Origin: Exiguobacterium sp. 9-2 | GTDB lineage: Bacteria; Bacillota; Bacilli; Exiguobacteriales; Exiguobacteriaceae | Direction of reading: 5' to 3' | Assembly: GCF_036287235.1 (NCBI RefSeq) | Contig: NZ_CP142850.1 | Coordinates: 1,753,127 to 1,817,126 of the forward strand | DNA: 64,000 nt | Shown: piece by piece, positions 42,781 to 52,466 of the stretch | How positions within the stretch are numbered: position 1 is the first letter of the stretch | How the letters are laid out: each line of letters opens with the position of its first letter | The notes under the pieces: model-generated | What the model was told of the DNA's origin: nothing | Databases searched by the model: none | The model's input: the letters and a program-made list of their open reading frames with translations, nothing else | Program-made: the position numbers and the translations under genes

Positions 42781-44451
42781 TTAAGCGTCAAACGTTCGGA
42801 AAACGACAGATTCATATGGCCGTAATGTCAAGCCATCCGATGTATTGGTGTCAGCGTAGTTACCAATCACGCGATCCGTTGTCGCGTGAGAAATCGGTAC
42901 ATGAATGTCATGATCTGCAAACGAACAATAGATATACCACGTTTCTCCTTCAAGCGTCCGCGAATACGCGTAGACTTCCGGATGATCTTCAAGTAAGAGT
43001 TCATAGCGACCGTATACGACGAGTTCATGATCATGTCGTAGTCGAATCAATTGCTGGTAGTAATAGAAGATGGACTGTTCATCGGCAAGCGCCTGTTTCA
43101 CATTGATGTCTGGATAATTCGGATTGACCTTCAACCATGGTGTTCCAGTCGAGAAACCAGCATTTCCCGATGCATCCCACTGCATCGGTGTCCGCGCATT
43201 GTCGCGTCCTTTGATATGGATGGAACGTAGTAGTTCCGCCGGTGATGCTCCTTGTGCCGTACGTTCTTTCCACATGTTCCGAATTTCGATATCTTCATAG
43301 TCCGTAATGTCTTCAAACGCGACATTCGTCATTCCGATTTCTTCGCCTTGATAGATATATGGCGTTCCTTTTAGAAGGTGTAAGAGCGTAGCGAGCATTT
43401 TAGCTGACTCGACGCGATACGTCGTATCATTACCAAATCGACTGACGACTCGAGGTTGATCGTGGTTGTTCCAATAGAGGGAGTTCCAGCCTGTTTCATG
43501 CAACGCTGTTTGCCATTTGGTGAAATTTTGCTTGAGTTTAAGCAAATCAAACGGAATGACATCCCATTTTCCGTTCGGACCTGAATCAAGATCCATATGT
43601 TCGAACGTAAAGACCATGTTGACCTCTTTACGTGCCGGATCCGTGTAAAGAATGGCATCATCTGTTGTTGCTCCTGGCATCTCACCGACTGTCAGGACAT
43701 CGTACTTTCCAAACGATGCTTCGTTCATCTCATGTAGAAATTCATGGACACGCGGTCCATTGATATAGTGTTCTCCACCATCTCCATACAATGCTCCTGG
43801 ATGGACCGTCGCATCGGGTAATCCAGGTGTCTTTGAAATCAAGTTGATGACATCCATCCGGAAACCATCGATTCCTCGATCTAACCAACGACGGATCATC
43901 CCATAAACCTCTTGACGCATCTGTTCATTTTCCCAATTCAAGTCAGGCTGTTTTTTCGAGAATAGATGTAAGTAATACTCATTTGTTGACTCATCATATT
44001 CCCATGCAGGACCAGAGAAAATCGAACCCCAATTGTTCGGTAATGAACCGTCTGGATTTGCTGGACGCCACATGTAATAATCCCGATACGGATTGTCCTT
44101 GCTTTGACGCGATTCCGCAAACCACCGATGTTCATCCGACGAATGATTGATGACGAGATCCATGACAATTTTGATATCTCGTGCATGCGCTTCATCTAGA
44201 AGACGATCAAAATCATCCATTGTTCCGAATTCCTTCATGATGGCTTCATAATCTCGGATATCATATCCATTGTCGTCATTCGGTGAATCATAGACTGGAC
44301 TTAACCAGATGACGTCGATGCCAAGTGTCTTCAGATAATCCAATTTTTCAACGATTCCGTTTAAGTCACCGATTCCATCTCCATTCGAATCCTTGTAACT
44401 ACGAGGGTAAATTTGATAAACGACACTATCATGCCACCATTTACGTTCCAT
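42781..44451 (-). CDS. malL: GH13 alpha-glucosidase / oligo-1,6-glucosidase
   Basis: A 556-residue glycoside hydrolase family 13 enzyme of the oligo-1,6-glucosidase group (MalL), cytoplasmic and without signal peptide. The four conserved regions are present: MDLVINHSSDEH, the nucleophile in DGFRMDVINLISK near residue 199, the acid/base in LTVGEMPGAT near 255, and the transition-state Asp in NNHDQPRVVSRFG. It releases glucose from isomaltose-type or short alpha-glucosides; exact linkage is unproven. Two cre boxes lie 45-80 bases upstream, so glucose repression is expected. Confidence 0.93.
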   Translation of the reverse strand: MERKWWHDSVVYQIYPRSYKDSNGDGIGDLNGIVEKLDYLKTLGIDVIWLSPVYDSPNDDNGYDIRDYEAIMKEFGTMDDFDRLLDEAHARDIKIVMDLVINHSSDEHRWFAESRQSKDNPYRDYYMWRPANPDGSLPNNWGSIFSGPAWEYDESTNEYYLHLFSKKQPDLNWENEQMRQEVYGMIRRWLDRGIDGFRMDVINLISKTPGLPDATVHPGALYGDGGEHYINGPRVHEFLHEMNEASFGKYDVLTVGEMPGATTDDAILYTDPARKEVNMVFTFEHMDLDSGPNGKWDVIPFDLLKLKQNFTKWQTALHETGWNSLYWNNHDQPRVVSRFGNDTTYRVESAKMLATLLHLLKGTPYIYQGEEIGMTNVAFEDITDYEDIEIRNMWKERTAQGASPAELLRSIHIKGRDNARTPMQWDASGNAGFSTGTPWLKVNPNYPDINVKQALADEQSIFYYYQQLIRLRHDHELVVYGRYELLLEDHPEVYAYSRTLEGETWYIYCSFADHDIHVPISHATTDRVIGNYADTNTSDGLTLRPYESVVFRTFDA

Positions 44452-44495
44452 CTTCTACACTCTCCTCTTTTATGTACCTGTCGTGCTACATATTG

Positions 44496-44510
44496 AGCAA
44501 ACGATTGCAT
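44496..44510 (-). promoter_or_regulatory. cre box 1 before the alpha-glucosidase gene
   Basis: ATGCAATCGTTTGCT on the minus strand fits WTGNAANCGNWNNCW at every position, 45 bases before the ATG. Confidence 0.65.
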
Positions 44511-44517
44511 CAATTTG

Positions 44518-44531
44518 TAAAAGCGCTTTCA
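44518..44531 (-). promoter_or_regulatory. cre box 2 before the alpha-glucosidase gene
   Basis: TGAAAGCGCTTTTA on the minus strand has one mismatch to TGWNANCGNTNWCA. It lies 7 bases beyond box 1. Confidence 0.6.
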
Positions 44532-44676
44532 ATTCTCACAACCTCATCTTAACATGTCCATAAGAGGGTGCTCAAGTGAGAACTTTTACTTATTTGATAT
44601 CATGGAATATGAAATAGGGGCGTTTACCACATCTAACATAATGGGAAAGAACGGTATGAGGAAGGAGTGTGGGCGA

Positions 44677-45294
44677 ATGTATCGTCGGTATTTGCTCTTC
44701 TTGGTCTGGGCGATTGCCATTGTCTTTATCTTGTTATTTGGAAATAATCGTGTCTTTCCGGAAGGTTTCTTAATTTCATTTTTACGTTTCGATCAAAGTC
44801 AATTTGATACTTCCGCATTAAGTTTGTTTGCTTTACTTGGCATTTATCCATTTGCTTTCTTTTTATTATTTTTAGATGAAAAACGATTTATGCGACCAGG
44901 ACCGCTCGTTGCAAGCATAGGGTCGTTCTTTTTAGGTGCATTCGTTTTAATGCCCTATGTCGCACTCGCTATTCCAAGGAAAACCTTTTTACCGTTTCAG
45001 CGTCGAGGTTGGATTCCAACTGTCGTCGCTTTACTGAGTGTCGTGACGACATTATTGCTTTGGCTTGCCCTCGCACGTGCCGATTGGAATATTTTCCGTA
45101 TTTATTTCGAGACGAATCAATTTGTTCGAACGATGACAGTCGATTTATTACTGTTTTATATTCTTCAGGTTTATTTATTACGACGCATTCGTCTTCGAAA
45201 TGAACAATCATTGCAATGGCAAGACGGCATTCCTCTTTTTGGTCTATTCCGCTATCTGTTCACAAGACATCTGCCAGCTTCCTCAAAATCGTGA
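44677..45294 (+). CDS. Membrane protein of unknown function
   Basis: A 205-residue protein with about five hydrophobic helices (first YLLFLVWAIAIVFILLFG) and an Arg-rich C-terminal tail. The ATG at 44677 has AGGAAGGAGTGTGGGCG upstream; the frame opens further upstream without a ribosome site. I do not recognise a family. It precedes thyA on the same strand, and the thyA promoter appears to overlap its end. Confidence 0.7.
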   Translation: MYRRYLLFLVWAIAIVFILLFGNNRVFPEGFLISFLRFDQSQFDTSALSLFALLGIYPFAFFLLFLDEKRFMRPGPLVASIGSFFLGAFVLMPYVALAIPRKTFLPFQRRGWIPTVVALLSVVTTLLLWLALARADWNIFRIYFETNQFVRTMTVDLLLFYILQVYLLRRIRLRNEQSLQWQDGIPLFGLFRYLFTRHLPASSKS

Positions 45295-45301
45295 TGGTTT
45301 A

Positions 45302-45310
45302 TGGTACAAT
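45302..45310 (+). promoter_or_regulatory. Possible extended -10 of thyA
   Basis: TGGTACAAT, an extended -10 element about 36 bases before the thyA ATG. The -35 is weak. Confidence 0.45.
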
Positions 45311-45345
45311 GGAAATTGGATTTTTTTAAAAGGAGCTGTCATCCG

Positions 45346-46140
45346 ATGGAACAATATCATGCACTTTGCGAACACATTTTGGAACACGGAACAAAAAAGG
45401 AAGACCGGACAGGAACGGGAACGCTGAGCGTGTTTGGTCACCAAATGCGCTTCTCCCTTCAAGATGGCTTTCCGCTTATCACGACGAAAAAGCTACATAT
45501 GAAATCAATCATCCATGAGTTGATCTGGTTTATTTCGGGTGATACGAATATTCGTTACTTGCAGGAAAACGGAGTGCGCATTTGGAACGAATGGGCAGAT
45601 GAGAATGGGGATTTAGGACCTGTGTATGGGGCACAATGGCGTTCTTTCCCACGTCCTGACGGAACAACGGTCGATCAACTCGCACAAGTCATCGAACAAA
45701 TCAAGACGAATCCGGATTCCCGTCGTTTGATCGTCAGCGCTTGGAATCCTGGACAAGTCGATGAGATGGCGTTACCTCCATGTCATCTCTTGTTCCAATT
45801 TTATGTCGCTGACGGAAAACTGTCCTGTCAGCTGTATCAACGTTCTGCCGACGTCTTTTTAGGCGTACCGTTCAATATTGCATCCTATGCCTTACTGACA
45901 CATATGATTGCTCATGTGTGTGGACTCGAAGTCGGTGACTTCGTCCATACGCTCGGAGATGCCCACATCTACTCGAACCATGTGGAACAAGTCAATCTTC
46001 AGTTGACGCGTACCCCTAAAAAATTACCGACGCTGCGCTTCGCTCGAACAGTCGATCGTATTGAAGACTTCCGCTTCGAAGATATCATCATCGAAGGATA
46101 TGATCCTGATCCGCATATTAAAGGTGTAGTGGCTGTATGA
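45346..46140 (+). CDS. thyA: Thymidylate synthase
   Basis: A 264-residue folate-dependent thymidylate synthase, making dTMP from dUMP and methylene-tetrahydrofolate. [12 protein letters not shown] near residue 21 and the catalytic Cys in [14 protein letters not shown] near residue 146 are intact, and [18 protein letters not shown] binds dUMP. The ATG at 45346 follows AAAAGGAGCTGTC; an upstream start at 45301 is inside the promoter. Its stop overlaps the dfrA start as ATGA. Confidence 0.97.
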   Translation: MEQYHALCEHILEHGTKKEDRTGTGTLSVFGHQMRFSLQDGFPLITTKKLHMKSIIHELIWFISGDTNIRYLQENGVRIWNEWADENGDLGPVYGAQWRSFPRPDGTTVDQLAQVIEQIKTNPDSRRLIVSAWNPGQVDEMALPPCHLLFQFYVADGKLSCQLYQRSADVFLGVPFNIASYALLTHMIAHVCGLEVGDFVHTLGDAHIYSNHVEQVNLQLTRTPKKLPTLRFARTVDRIEDFRFEDIIIEGYDPDPHIKGVVAV

Positions 46141-46619
46141 TTACACACATCGTAGCGTACACGAAAAATCATGTCATCGGACGCGATAATGCCATGCCGT
46201 GGCACCTTCCATCTGATTTAGCACACTTTAAGCGTACGACGCTTGGTAAACCGATCATCATGGGGAGAAAGACGTTCGAATCAATTGGACGCCCGTTACC
46301 TGGTCGAAAGAACATCGTCATCACGCGTGATCAAAATTATGTAGTAGATGGCGTGACAATTTGGCATGATTTATCTACCTTACACCCATATGTTGATTCA
46401 GAGGAAGAAGTCTTTTTGATTGGTGGAGGAGAATTATTCGCTCAAACACTTCCTCTCGTACGGCGCATCTATGTAACAGAAATTGATGCGACGCTTGAGG
46501 GAGATGTCTATTACCCCGAGATCCCGTCTACTTTTCAAATCACGTCTGAAACGCATTATGATGCAGTAGAAGGAAATGATTACTCCTTTGTCATTCGTCA
46601 ATATGATCGATCATTATAA
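46137..46619 (+). CDS. dfrA: Dihydrofolate reductase
   Basis: A 160-residue dihydrofolate reductase that regenerates tetrahydrofolate from the dihydrofolate produced by ThyA. The active-site loop [18 protein letters not shown] near residues 15-33 carries the usual Asp/Glu position, and [15 protein letters not shown] and [10 protein letters not shown] form the NADPH site. It is translationally coupled to thyA. A terminator follows. Confidence 0.96.
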   Translation: MITHIVAYTKNHVIGRDNAMPWHLPSDLAHFKRTTLGKPIIMGRKTFESIGRPLPGRKNIVITRDQNYVVDGVTIWHDLSTLHPYVDSEEEVFLIGGGELFAQTLPLVRRIYVTEIDATLEGDVYYPEIPSTFQITSETHYDAVEGNDYSFVIRQYDRSL

Positions 46620-46667
46620 AACCAGCCTCTTCCATCCGAATAGCGGAAGGAAAAGGCTGGTTTTTTT
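46618..46667. terminator. Terminator between dfrA and the GGDEF gene
   Basis: Stem AACCAGCCTTTTCC-like arms around a loop, T7 on the plus strand and A4 on the left side; convergent genes share it. Confidence 0.88.
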
Positions 46668-48183
46668 ACGGTATTTGCATAATCCACTCTGTGATCCATT
46701 CTTCCACTTCTTGATCTACATGAGTTAACATCACATAATCGGTAGCACCTCGAGATAAGGCTTCTGCAAGACGATCATCTTCTTGTTCCGTCACGACCAA
46801 AACATCAATGATTGAATCTCGTTGTTTTCTCCATTCTTCTAGTCGCAGAAAGTTCTCGATCGCTAATTGATCAAGCGAAAGAATCGCCAGTTGTAGTTGT
46901 GTTGTCTGCTGATCGTCTAATGGAACCACTTCGAAGTGGTATTTGGGATGATCGGGTAGATCCAACTGACGGACTTGTTTAAGCAATCTTTCCTCGACAC
47001 GGATAGACACAGATAATTTTTCAATCGATATTGCCGTAGAGTAGGAAAGGACTTGGTTACGTCCATTACGTTTTGCTTGATATAACGCTTCATCTGCCTC
47101 CGCCGTCGCTTGAGCAAGCGTCGTATGTATATCAAATGAAAAGGATAGACCAATCGAAACAGTAATTTTTAATCCATTCGCAAAAACATGTCGTTCGATA
47201 CGTTCACGTATTTTATTCATATTAGCGATTGCTTGAGGCAATGTTTCTGCTGAAAACAGTAAAATGAATTCCTCACCACCGAAACGAATGAACTCATCGT
47301 CGAGACGAGCCGCTTGTTGAACGACGGTCGCTAGTTCGGATAGGACTAAGTCTCCTGTCGGATGTCCATGTAAGTCATTGATTCGTTTGAAGTGATCAAG
47401 ATCAAAAATCGCTAATCCAAATGTTCGTTGTTCACGTTCTAAACGTGCTGTGCGACGATCAAATGCATTCTGAAGGTATTTCCGATTATAAGCCCCTGTC
47501 AATTCATCGACCAAAATTGTTGACGATACAACTCTCAGTTTTCGTAAAAGTCGCGCAAGGCGGACATGACGTTCTTCATTCCTCACAGTTTCATCCCAAT
47601 AATCATCGGCCCCCATCTCATAACTACTTTGTCGGACTTCTGATTGGCTCGGACCGACGATGATGATCGGAACGAATGCGGATTCCATCTGCTTCATGAG
47701 CTTTTTGAACACTTCCACTGAATCAGTGATACATGCATAATCGATGATGACGGCGTCCATCGTAATGTCGTGTGACATTGATAAGGTATCTTCTACCGAG
47801 CTAAAAAAACGTGACATATAGCGCGCTTGTTCCAGTGACTTTTTCCATTTAATATTCTCAAGAAAACGTTTTGTCACAGTGACGACTAATTCCTTTCGGA
47901 CCCGGTTAGCACGTGAGCGCGCTGATAACTGATCGACGATAGGTTGCAATAATTCTTTGACGCTTGACTGATCAATGACAACGTCTACTCGTTCCCAAGT
48001 AATTTTTTCATGGCTTACTTGATCGGCGAGTCCCTTAAAGACTTCCTCTCTGCCGAGTCCTTCCATCCAGCTCGCCAATGCAAGCAATTCTGATCGTGGT
48101 ACAGCCGGCATCCGAAGTAATGTCTCTACCATGTTGATCGTTTGCTGTAATTGTTTTTCTGCCCGCTTTCGATTTTGCTCCAT
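46666..48183 (-). CDS. Diguanylate cyclase with flanking receiver-like domains
   Basis: A 505-residue soluble protein. An N-terminal helical part is followed by a receiver-like domain (MDAVIIDYACITDSVEV ... IIIVGPSQ ... GADDYW) at about residues 140-200, then a complete GGDEF domain starting DELTGAYNRKYL and containing the intact catalytic FGGEEFILLF, so it should make c-di-GMP. No RxxD inhibitory site was found. A second degenerate receiver-like domain follows at the C-terminus (DVLVVTEQEDDRLAEA, GATDYVML). Partner kinase not visible. Confidence 0.88.
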   Translation of the reverse strand: MEQNRKRAEKQLQQTINMVETLLRMPAVPRSELLALASWMEGLGREEVFKGLADQVSHEKITWERVDVVIDQSSVKELLQPIVDQLSARSRANRVRKELVVTVTKRFLENIKWKKSLEQARYMSRFFSSVEDTLSMSHDITMDAVIIDYACITDSVEVFKKLMKQMESAFVPIIIVGPSQSEVRQSSYEMGADDYWDETVRNEERHVRLARLLRKLRVVSSTILVDELTGAYNRKYLQNAFDRRTARLEREQRTFGLAIFDLDHFKRINDLHGHPTGDLVLSELATVVQQAARLDDEFIRFGGEEFILLFSAETLPQAIANMNKIRERIERHVFANGLKITVSIGLSFSFDIHTTLAQATAEADEALYQAKRNGRNQVLSYSTAISIEKLSVSIRVEERLLKQVRQLDLPDHPKYHFEVVPLDDQQTTQLQLAILSLDQLAIENFLRLEEWRKQRDSIIDVLVVTEQEDDRLAEALSRGATDYVMLTHVDQEVEEWITEWIMQIP

Positions 48184-48230
48184 GCAATTTCCTCTCTTTC
48201 TATAGATCCGAATAACGTTTCTCGGATAAA

Positions 48231-48260
48231 GAGAAAGCGAGGGAATATCCCCCGCTTTTT
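48231..48260 (-). terminator. Weak terminator of fumC
   Basis: Short hairpin AAAGCG(A)GGG / CCC(C)CGCTTT just past the fumC stop; the U-run on the minus strand is interrupted. Confidence 0.5.
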
Positions 48261-48264
48261 CAAC

Positions 48265-49659
48265 TCATGCTTTTAAGTTCGGACGAACCATGTCTGCTGG
48301 TACAATCCATTGATCATATTGTTCTTCTGTTAGTAATCCTGTCGCAAGTGCCGCTTCTTTTAATGTCGACCCTGACTGATGCGCCGCTTTCGCAATTTTT
48401 GCCGCATTCTCATATCCGATATGCGGATTGAGCGCTGTTACGAGCATCAGTGACCGTTCGACGTTCTCAGCGATGACGGACTGCTCAGGTTCAATGCCGA
48501 TCGCACAATGGTCATTGAACGAATGCAAGGCGTCTGTAAGTAAACGAACGGATTGAATAAAGTTATACATGATGACCGGCTTGAAGACGTTTAGTTCAAA
48601 GTTACCTTGACTTGCAGCAAAACCAATCGTTGCGTCATTTCCGAGGACTTGCGCAGCGACCATCGTCAATGCCTCACTTTGAGTCGGATTGACTTTTCCT
48701 GGCATGATTGAGCTCCCTGGTTCATTTTCTGGAATCGTGATTTCACCGATTCCTGCTCGTGGACCAGATGCAAGCCAGCGGACGTCATTTGCAATCTTCA
48801 TCGCGTCCATCGCTAGTGCTTTGACAGCACCATGTGTGAAGACGAGTTGATCGTGGCTTGTTAAAGCGTGGAATTTGTTTTCCGCACTCGTGAATTCATA
48901 ACCCGTCTCTTCACTCATCTTCTTCGCTGCCAAATCACCAAACTCAGGATGCGCATTAATCCCCGTACCAACTGCCGTACCGCCGATTGCTAGTTCCGTT
49001 AATGGATCAAGCGTCCGTTCGATCATTTGCTTCGAAAGCGCAAGCATCCGGACCCAGCCGCTGATTTCTTGACCAAGTGTGATTGGTGTAGCATCTTGCA
49101 AGTGTGTTCGTCCGATTTTAACGATATCCGCAAAAGCCTTTGCTTTTTCATCAAGGGTCGCATGCAGAGCATCGATAGCTGGGAAAAGTGATTCCAATAA
49201 GACTGTTTTTGCCGCTAAATGCATCGCTGTTGGATATGTATCATTTGAACTTTGTGATTTATTGACATCATCATTCGGATGAATCGTCGTTTCACTGCCT
49301 TGTTCCTTTAATTTGCGTGTCGCGACCCGAGCGATCACTTCATTGACGTTCATATTAGACTGAGTACCTGAACCCGTTTGCCAAACGACAAGCGGAAACT
49401 CATCATCGAATTTCCCCGCGATGATTTCGTCACATACTTCAGCAATGGCACCAGCTTTTTCTGTCTCAAGCACACCTAAGTCGCGGTTCGCAAGCGCCGC
49501 TCCTTTTTTCAGGACTGCAAAGGCACGAATGACTTCAATCGGCATTTTTTCCGTTCCGATCTTAAAGTTTTCTAGACTACGTTGTGTTTGTGCGCCCCAC
49601 TCCTGCGCTTCCGGTACACGAATTTCCCCCATCGTGTCACGTTCTACACGGTATTCCAT
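48265..49659 (-). CDS. fumC: Class II fumarate hydratase
   Basis: A 464-residue fumarase of the TCA cycle. The signature [16 protein letters not shown] with the catalytic Ser is near residue 317, and [19 protein letters not shown] and [15 protein letters not shown] form the active site. The ATG at 49659 follows GGGGGAATTTGTTT; the earlier TTG two codons upstream is not used. It is divergent from the CNNM/CBS gene. Confidence 0.96.
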   Translation of the reverse strand: MEYRVERDTMGEIRVPEAQEWGAQTQRSLENFKIGTEKMPIEVIRAFAVLKKGAALANRDLGVLETEKAGAIAEVCDEIIAGKFDDEFPLVVWQTGSGTQSNMNVNEVIARVATRKLKEQGSETTIHPNDDVNKSQSSNDTYPTAMHLAAKTVLLESLFPAIDALHATLDEKAKAFADIVKIGRTHLQDATPITLGQEISGWVRMLALSKQMIERTLDPLTELAIGGTAVGTGINAHPEFGDLAAKKMSEETGYEFTSAENKFHALTSHDQLVFTHGAVKALAMDAMKIANDVRWLASGPRAGIGEITIPENEPGSSIMPGKVNPTQSEALTMVAAQVLGNDATIGFAASQGNFELNVFKPVIMYNFIQSVRLLTDALHSFNDHCAIGIEPEQSVIAENVERSLMLVTALNPHIGYENAAKIAKAAHQSGSTLKEAALATGLLTEEQYDQWIVPADMVRPNLKA

Positions 49660-49774
49660 AAACAAATTCCCCCTTTTGATTACTTCTATTCTAGTTTACC
49701 GGAAAGCTCGCAGAATGGGAATGAGGGAGACAGTTTTGGGGAATAGTTTATTATCGAAAAGGAGTGAAGATTTC

Positions 49775-51079
49775 ATGTGGTTAATAAATTTAATAATTGT
49801 TTTATTATTGATTCTGGCGAACGGTATATTTGCGATGACCGAACTTGCTTTGCTCTCTTCCAAACGATCGAAATTAGAAAAAGCAATGGATGATGGTAAA
49901 AAATCAGCCCATGTCGCATTAGAGTTGCTGGATCGACCGACTGACCTGTTATCGACTGTTCAAGTCGGCATCACGTTAATTGGAATCGTCAATGGTGCAT
50001 TCGGTGGTGCCGCGCTCTCCGGTCCTGTCATCAATTGGCTCGCACAATTCGGATGGATCGCTCCTTATGCCAGTACAATTGGTTATATTCTTGTCGTGAC
50101 AATCATCACCTATATTTCGCTCGTCATCGGTGAACTCGTTCCTAAACGTGTTGCTCTTGTCAGTCCAGAACGAGTTACGATGTGGCTCGCCCCACCGATG
50201 CGCTTCTTCTCGATCGTTCTTCGACCATTCATCTGGGTTTTGAGTAAATCGACGAGTTCCATCTTCCGCTTGATTGGCCTCGATCGATTGCAGACGAAAG
50301 ACGAGACGGAAGACGAAGTCCGGCAATTACTAATTCGTGGCACGAAAGAGGGAACATTTAATCGTTCAGAAGCTGAGCAAGTTTCTCGTGTCTTTGATTT
50401 TCATGATTTATATGCATATGAACTGATGGAGCCCAGAACGGTTACGGAGTGGATTGACTTAGCTGATGAACCCGACACGATCCTACAAGAGCTCCGACAA
50501 GCGCGACACCGAAACTTACCGGTCGGTCACGGGGATTTGGATCATTTTGTCGGATTCATCGATGCAAAAGAAATACTATCAACGGAACATCCTGTCAAAG
50601 AACTTGAACGATTAATTCAATCTCCACTGATTGTTCCCCGCCAACTGAAAGCAACCGTTTTACTTGAACGGATGCGGAAGGAAACTGTATCGATTGCATT
50701 CGTTTTAGACGAGTACGGTGGTTTTCTTGGCATGATCACCTTGTTCGATATTCTCGAAGCATTCGTCGGCGAGATTTCAAGCGTCGAGGAAGAACCGGAA
50801 CTCGTCATGCGGAAAGACGGTTCGTTCCTAGCGGACGGATTATTGCACATCGATGATTTAAAACGAACGCTCGGCTATACAGATGACTTACCCGGTGAAC
50901 AGTTAAACGCCTATCATACAGTTGCCGGTTTAATCCTGTATATGTTAGGTGATGTACCAACGCGTGGAAGTGCTGTCGTGATTGGATCATACCGATTTGA
51001 AGTCGTTGACTTAGACGGACGTCGCGTCGATCAAATCCTGATTGAGCGAATCGAACATGAACAAACACCCCTTCCATAA
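49775..51079 (+). CDS. CNNM/CBS-domain membrane protein (HlyC/CorC family)
   Basis: A 434-residue protein with an N-terminal DUF21/CNNM domain of about four helices (ILANGIFAMTELALLSSKRSKL is the family start), a CBS pair around residues 210-330 and a C-terminal CorC_HlyC domain. Members such as YhdP, YqhB and MpfA are linked to Mg2+ homeostasis, probably efflux. ATG 49775 follows AAAGGAGTGAAG; the much longer open frame upstream is antisense to fumC. Confidence 0.92.
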   Translation: MWLINLIIVLLLILANGIFAMTELALLSSKRSKLEKAMDDGKKSAHVALELLDRPTDLLSTVQVGITLIGIVNGAFGGAALSGPVINWLAQFGWIAPYASTIGYILVVTIITYISLVIGELVPKRVALVSPERVTMWLAPPMRFFSIVLRPFIWVLSKSTSSIFRLIGLDRLQTKDETEDEVRQLLIRGTKEGTFNRSEAEQVSRVFDFHDLYAYELMEPRTVTEWIDLADEPDTILQELRQARHRNLPVGHGDLDHFVGFIDAKEILSTEHPVKELERLIQSPLIVPRQLKATVLLERMRKETVSIAFVLDEYGGFLGMITLFDILEAFVGEISSVEEEPELVMRKDGSFLADGLLHIDDLKRTLGYTDDLPGEQLNAYHTVAGLILYMLGDVPTRGSAVVIGSYRFEVVDLDGRRVDQILIERIEHEQTPLP

Positions 51080-51101
51080 GGATAGGGGTGTTTGCCTTCA
51101 A

Positions 51102-51503
51102 TTATGCTTCGTATAATCGTAATGCCTCGCGTGCGACGCGATCTGCTTTATTCTCAGACCGCGGAATCCACTTCACGAAGGCGAGTGGTAAGAGTTGATA
51201 GCGTTCAAAAGCAGGATCAAAGATCGTCTGCGTTCGTTTATTCTTGACGAATTCACGTTCGACCGCTAATGCAACCGCTTCTGAATCCGTCCGAAACGAA
51301 ATGACGCTTTCTCCTTGAGTAATTAGTTCGTGCGCCCACTCGACGGCTTTTGCAAATGCGATGAATTCTGCTTCATGATTATTAATTGCTTGAATTTGAT
51401 ACATTTTTTCTGTGACTTCGCCCTCGGAGCTTTTGCTAAACAGTCCAACCGCTGCTTCGTCGTTTGAGGGACGGACCGTTCCGTCAAAATAAAGTTCAAC
51501 CAT
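51102..51503 (-). CDS. RNase HI-like protein
   Basis: A 133-residue protein with the RNase H fold. Acidic active-site residues are seen in VELYFDGTVRP (Asp7), NNHEAEFIAF (Glu), SFRTDSEAVAL (Asp) and SENKADRVAREAL (final Asp). It lacks the basic protrusion of E. coli RNase HI and resembles the YpeP/YpdQ-type Bacillus proteins, so activity is uncertain. Start ATG 51503 follows GAGGCGG and overlaps the GTPase stop by 8 bases. The last gene of a three-gene cluster. Confidence 0.8.
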   Translation of the reverse strand: MVELYFDGTVRPSNDEAAVGLFSKSSEGEVTEKMYQIQAINNHEAEFIAFAKAVEWAHELITQGESVISFRTDSEAVALAVEREFVKNKRTQTIFDPAFERYQLLPLAFVKWIPRSENKADRVAREALRLYEA

Positions 51504-52455
51504 GTTCAATTGCCGCCTCGATTCCTTTTCGTATCGCTTGCTCATCTAGCCCTTTTCCAATGAAGACGAGCGTCGTCTTTGGTTGTTCGCTAAATGGTTC
51601 TCGGATTGCTGTTCCGTAAATCATCCCTGTCCCTTGTAAGATTACTTTTCGTTCTGTATCTGCAAAATGGATGATCCCCTTATAACGATAGAGATCTTCC
51701 GCGTAGGCTTCTAACACCTCACGTAGGACCATACCGAATCGATTTCGATTCAATGGTCGTTCCTCAACGATCGTTAGTGCCGTAAAATCTTCGACGGATT
51801 GATGAATCTGATCTGTTTGTTGGCTGAGTCGCACTTGTTCTTCTTTTGGAAAATGGAATGTTTCAAATAGTCGATTTGATTCCAGTTGTCCCTGTTCCGT
51901 TTCAATGATGGCTGCAGATGGATTTCGTTCGCGCAGCAAAGCAATCAACGTTTCGCGTTCTGATGCTTTAATTAAATCCATCTTATTTAATACAAGTACA
52001 TCAGCAAATCCGATTTGTTTCACATTTTCTTGGAACGTCAATTGTCGTTCTAAGTGATACGCATCGATGACTGTGACGACACTTGAAATCTGATAAGACT
52101 GTTCAACGGCTGGTTCAAAATAAAATGTCTGAAGAATCGGTCCTGGATCAGCGACACCAGTCGTTTCGATCAATAATCGATCGAATGATAGTTCCCCATC
52201 ACGGCGACGTTTGGCAATCCGTAGCAATGCATCCCGTAAATCACCTCGAATAGAACAACAGATGCAACCATTTGTCAATTCGATCATCTCTTCATCGCTT
52301 CGCTCAATCAATGCTTCATCAATGTGAACAGAACCTACTTCATTGACAAGCAACGCAAACTTCTCTGTCGGTTGAGAAACAAGATGGTTGAGTAACGTTG
52401 TCTTACCAGAACCTAAAAAACCAGTAATGACGGTCGTACGTATTTTGTCTTGCAT
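51496..52455 (-). CDS. COG0523 GTPase, CobW/ZNG1-like
   Basis: A 319-residue G3E-family GTPase, a class of metal chaperones. Walker A GFLGSGKTTLLNHL is near residue 12, the metal-binding CxCC motif is in ELTNGCICCSIRGDL near residue 68, and VLNKMDL is the G4 guanine site. A C-terminal CobW_C domain follows. Zinc is the likely cargo, by analogy with YciC/ZNG1. ATG 52455 follows AGGAGTGAAATC. It lies between the YhaM-like and RNase HI-like genes on the same strand. Confidence 0.88.
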   Translation of the reverse strand: MQDKIRTTVITGFLGSGKTTLLNHLVSQPTEKFALLVNEVGSVHIDEALIERSDEEMIELTNGCICCSIRGDLRDALLRIAKRRRDGELSFDRLLIETTGVADPGPILQTFYFEPAVEQSYQISSVVTVIDAYHLERQLTFQENVKQIGFADVLVLNKMDLIKASERETLIALLRERNPSAAIIETEQGQLESNRLFETFHFPKEEQVRLSQQTDQIHQSVEDFTALTIVEERPLNRNRFGMVLREVLEAYAEDLYRYKGIIHFADTERKVILQGTGMIYGTAIREPFSEQPKTTLVFIGKGLDEQAIRKGIEAAIEHG

Positions 52456-52466
52456 GATTTCACTCC

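Noticed and set aside
49421-49774. 118-codon upstream extension of the CNNM/CBS protein
   Set aside because: It is antisense to fumC and an excellent ribosome site precedes the internal ATG at 49775, which gives the family N-terminus.
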